Assembly: GCF_003963535.1 (NCBI RefSeq)
Contig: NZ_CP034539.1
Location: 2,604,001-2,668,000, forward strand
Source of the DNA: Streptomyces cyaneochromogenes
GTDB taxonomy: Bacteria > Actinomycetota > Actinomycetes > Streptomycetales > Streptomycetaceae
Reading direction: 5' to 3'
DNA: 64,000 nt
Position 1 is the stretch's first letter. Every line of letters begins with the position of its first letter. A program made the translations under genes and the position numbers. Shown here piece after piece: positions 63,254-64,000 of this stretch. A model generated the notes under the pieces. That model made no database searches. It saw only the letters and a program-made list of their open reading frames with translations, and had not been told where the DNA came from.

Positions 63254-64000
63254 TCACGCGCCGTACACCACTCCCTGCACCCCCGCCTCCCCCAACAGCT
63301 TCAGCGCCGCCTCCCCCACCTCCCCCGGCACCCACCGCGCCCCCTTGTCCACACTCGGCCCCGCCCTCCACCCCTCCATCACCGTGATCCGCCCACCCTC
63401 CGCCTCGAAAACCCTCCCCGTCACGCCCTCACTCCCCACCGAGCCCAACCAGACGACCAACGGCGAGACGTTCTCCGGCGCCATGGCGTCGAAGCCGGCG
63501 TCGGGCACCGCCATCGTCTCGGCGAAGGCACGCTCGGTCATCCGCGTACGCGCCGCCGGGGCGATCGCGTTGACCTGAACGCCGTAGCGACCCAACTCGG
63601 CCGCAGCGACCAGCGTCAGCGCAAGGATCCCGGCCTTCGCGGCGCTGTAGTTGACCTGCCCCAGCGAGCCCGACAGACCCGCCCCGCTGCTCGTGTTGAC
63701 GACCCGGGCATCCGGCCTGCGGCCCGCTTTCGCCTCCGCCCGCCAGTACGCGGCAGCGTGCTTCAACGGGAGGAAGTGCCCCTTGAGATGGACGCGCACG
63801 ACAGCGTCCCAGTCGTCCTCGTCGAGGTTCACCAGCATCCGGTCACGCAGAAAGCCGGCATTGTTGACGAGGGTGTCGAGACGGCCGTACGTCTCCACGG
63901 CGGCCGCCACCAGCGAGGCCGCCCCGGCGCTCGTCGCCACGTCACCGCCGTGCGCGATCGCCTCACCGCCGGCCGCGCGGATCTCCTCGACCACCTGCTG
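63254..64000 (-). CDS. Short-chain dehydrogenase/reductase, 5' end outside window (249 codons seen)
   Basis: Truncated at the window edge, so the N-terminal cofactor loop (TGxxxGIG) and start are not seen. The rest is a classical SDR: LDTLVNNAGFLRDRML (NNAG motif), DWDAVVRVHLKGHFLPL, ARVVNTSSGAGLSGSLGQVNYSAAKAG with catalytic Ser-Tyr-Lys (S, then YSAAK), and VQVNAIAPAARTRMT. A C-terminal extension of about 70 residues (VGSEGVTGRVFEAEGGRITVMEGW) resembles SDRs related to the peroxisomal multifunctional enzyme type 2 (3-hydroxyacyl-CoA dehydrogenases). Likely role: oxidation of a hydroxyacyl substrate; inferred. Confidence 0.88.
   Translation of the reverse strand, partial: QQVVEEIRAAGGEAIAHGGDVATSAGAASLVAAAVETYGRLDTLVNNAGFLRDRMLVNLDEDDWDAVVRVHLKGHFLPLKHAAAYWRAEAKAGRRPDARVVNTSSGAGLSGSLGQVNYSAAKAGILALTLVAAAELGRYGVQVNAIAPAARTRMTERAFAETMAVPDAGFDAMAPENVSPLVVWLGSVGSEGVTGRVFEAEGGRITVMEGWRAGPSVDKGARWVPGEVGEAALKLLGEAGVQGVVYGA

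Overview
This is 64 kb of a Streptomyces chromosome. The evidence is very high GC with GC-rich third codon positions, GTG/TTG starts behind AGGAG-type ribosome binding sites, and a set of genes conserved in the Streptomyces core: rpsA, coaE, a PAC2 protein, hrpB, polA, the livKHMGF operon, an ANTAR response regulator (PdtaR-like), pyruvate kinase, pepN and a tiny SPW_0924-type membrane peptide. Two families of short GC-rich intergenic repeats that I recognise from Streptomyces genomes are also present.

Layout. 1-4.1 kb: a RidA-GNAT fusion, then an NCS1 permease and hydantoin/allantoin-type racemase operon, read divergently from a GntR regulator with a perfect 16-bp palindrome between them. 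4.1-14.1 kb: the main accessory segment, a single 2526-residue type I polyketide synthase with fungal-like highly reducing order (KS-AT-DH-cMT-psiKR-ER-KR-ACP), followed on the same strand by a type II thioesterase and a DHA2 exporter whose start overlaps the thioesterase stop (ATGA). 14.1-20.2 kb: maltokinase-cap-like protein, proline iminopeptidase, family 5 uracil-DNA glycosylase, S4 RNA-binding protein, DoxX protein, GNAT-like acyltransferase, small membrane protein, TPR protein and coaE. 20.3-34.2 kb: PAC2 protein, rpsA with a near-consensus promoter and a leader of about 190 nt, a methyltransferase with no canonical start codon, HrpB helicase, DUF3068 protein, SPW_0924 peptide, lytic transglycosylase, DUF4184 membrane protein and polA.

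34.4-51.1 kb: FdhF/YdeP molybdopterin oxidoreductase, hotdog thioesterase, secreted trypsin-like protease, lipoprotein, a complete branched-chain amino-acid ABC importer operon (livK-H-M-G-F), PdtaR-like regulator, tRNA-Leu(CAA), a free-standing HTH-LAGLIDADG protein, pyruvate kinase, a SIMPL-domain protein and a Tat-exported 5'-nucleotidase-like metallophosphatase. 51.1-64 kb: a translationally coupled pair resembling the first two enzymes of hydroxamate siderophore synthesis (PLP decarboxylase, then an N-hydroxylase with an unusual repeat-bearing N-terminal extension), pepN, a single-domain response regulator, chorismate mutase, a divergent AraC regulator and GH35 beta-galactosidase pair, an S. 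griseus-trypsin-like protease, a zinc-peptidase-like protein with a C-terminal zinc ribbon, and a short-chain dehydrogenase cut off by the window end.

The strongest candidate for an undescribed system is the stand-alone highly reducing PKS with its thioesterase and exporter. It combines a malonyl-type AT motif with an internal C-methyltransferase, so it should make a reduced, methyl-branched chain by fungal-style logic. The HTH-LAGLIDADG protein beside tRNA-Leu and the repeat-extended hydroxylase without partner genes are the next most unusual loci. No CRISPR array, insertion sequence, integrase or prophage was seen.
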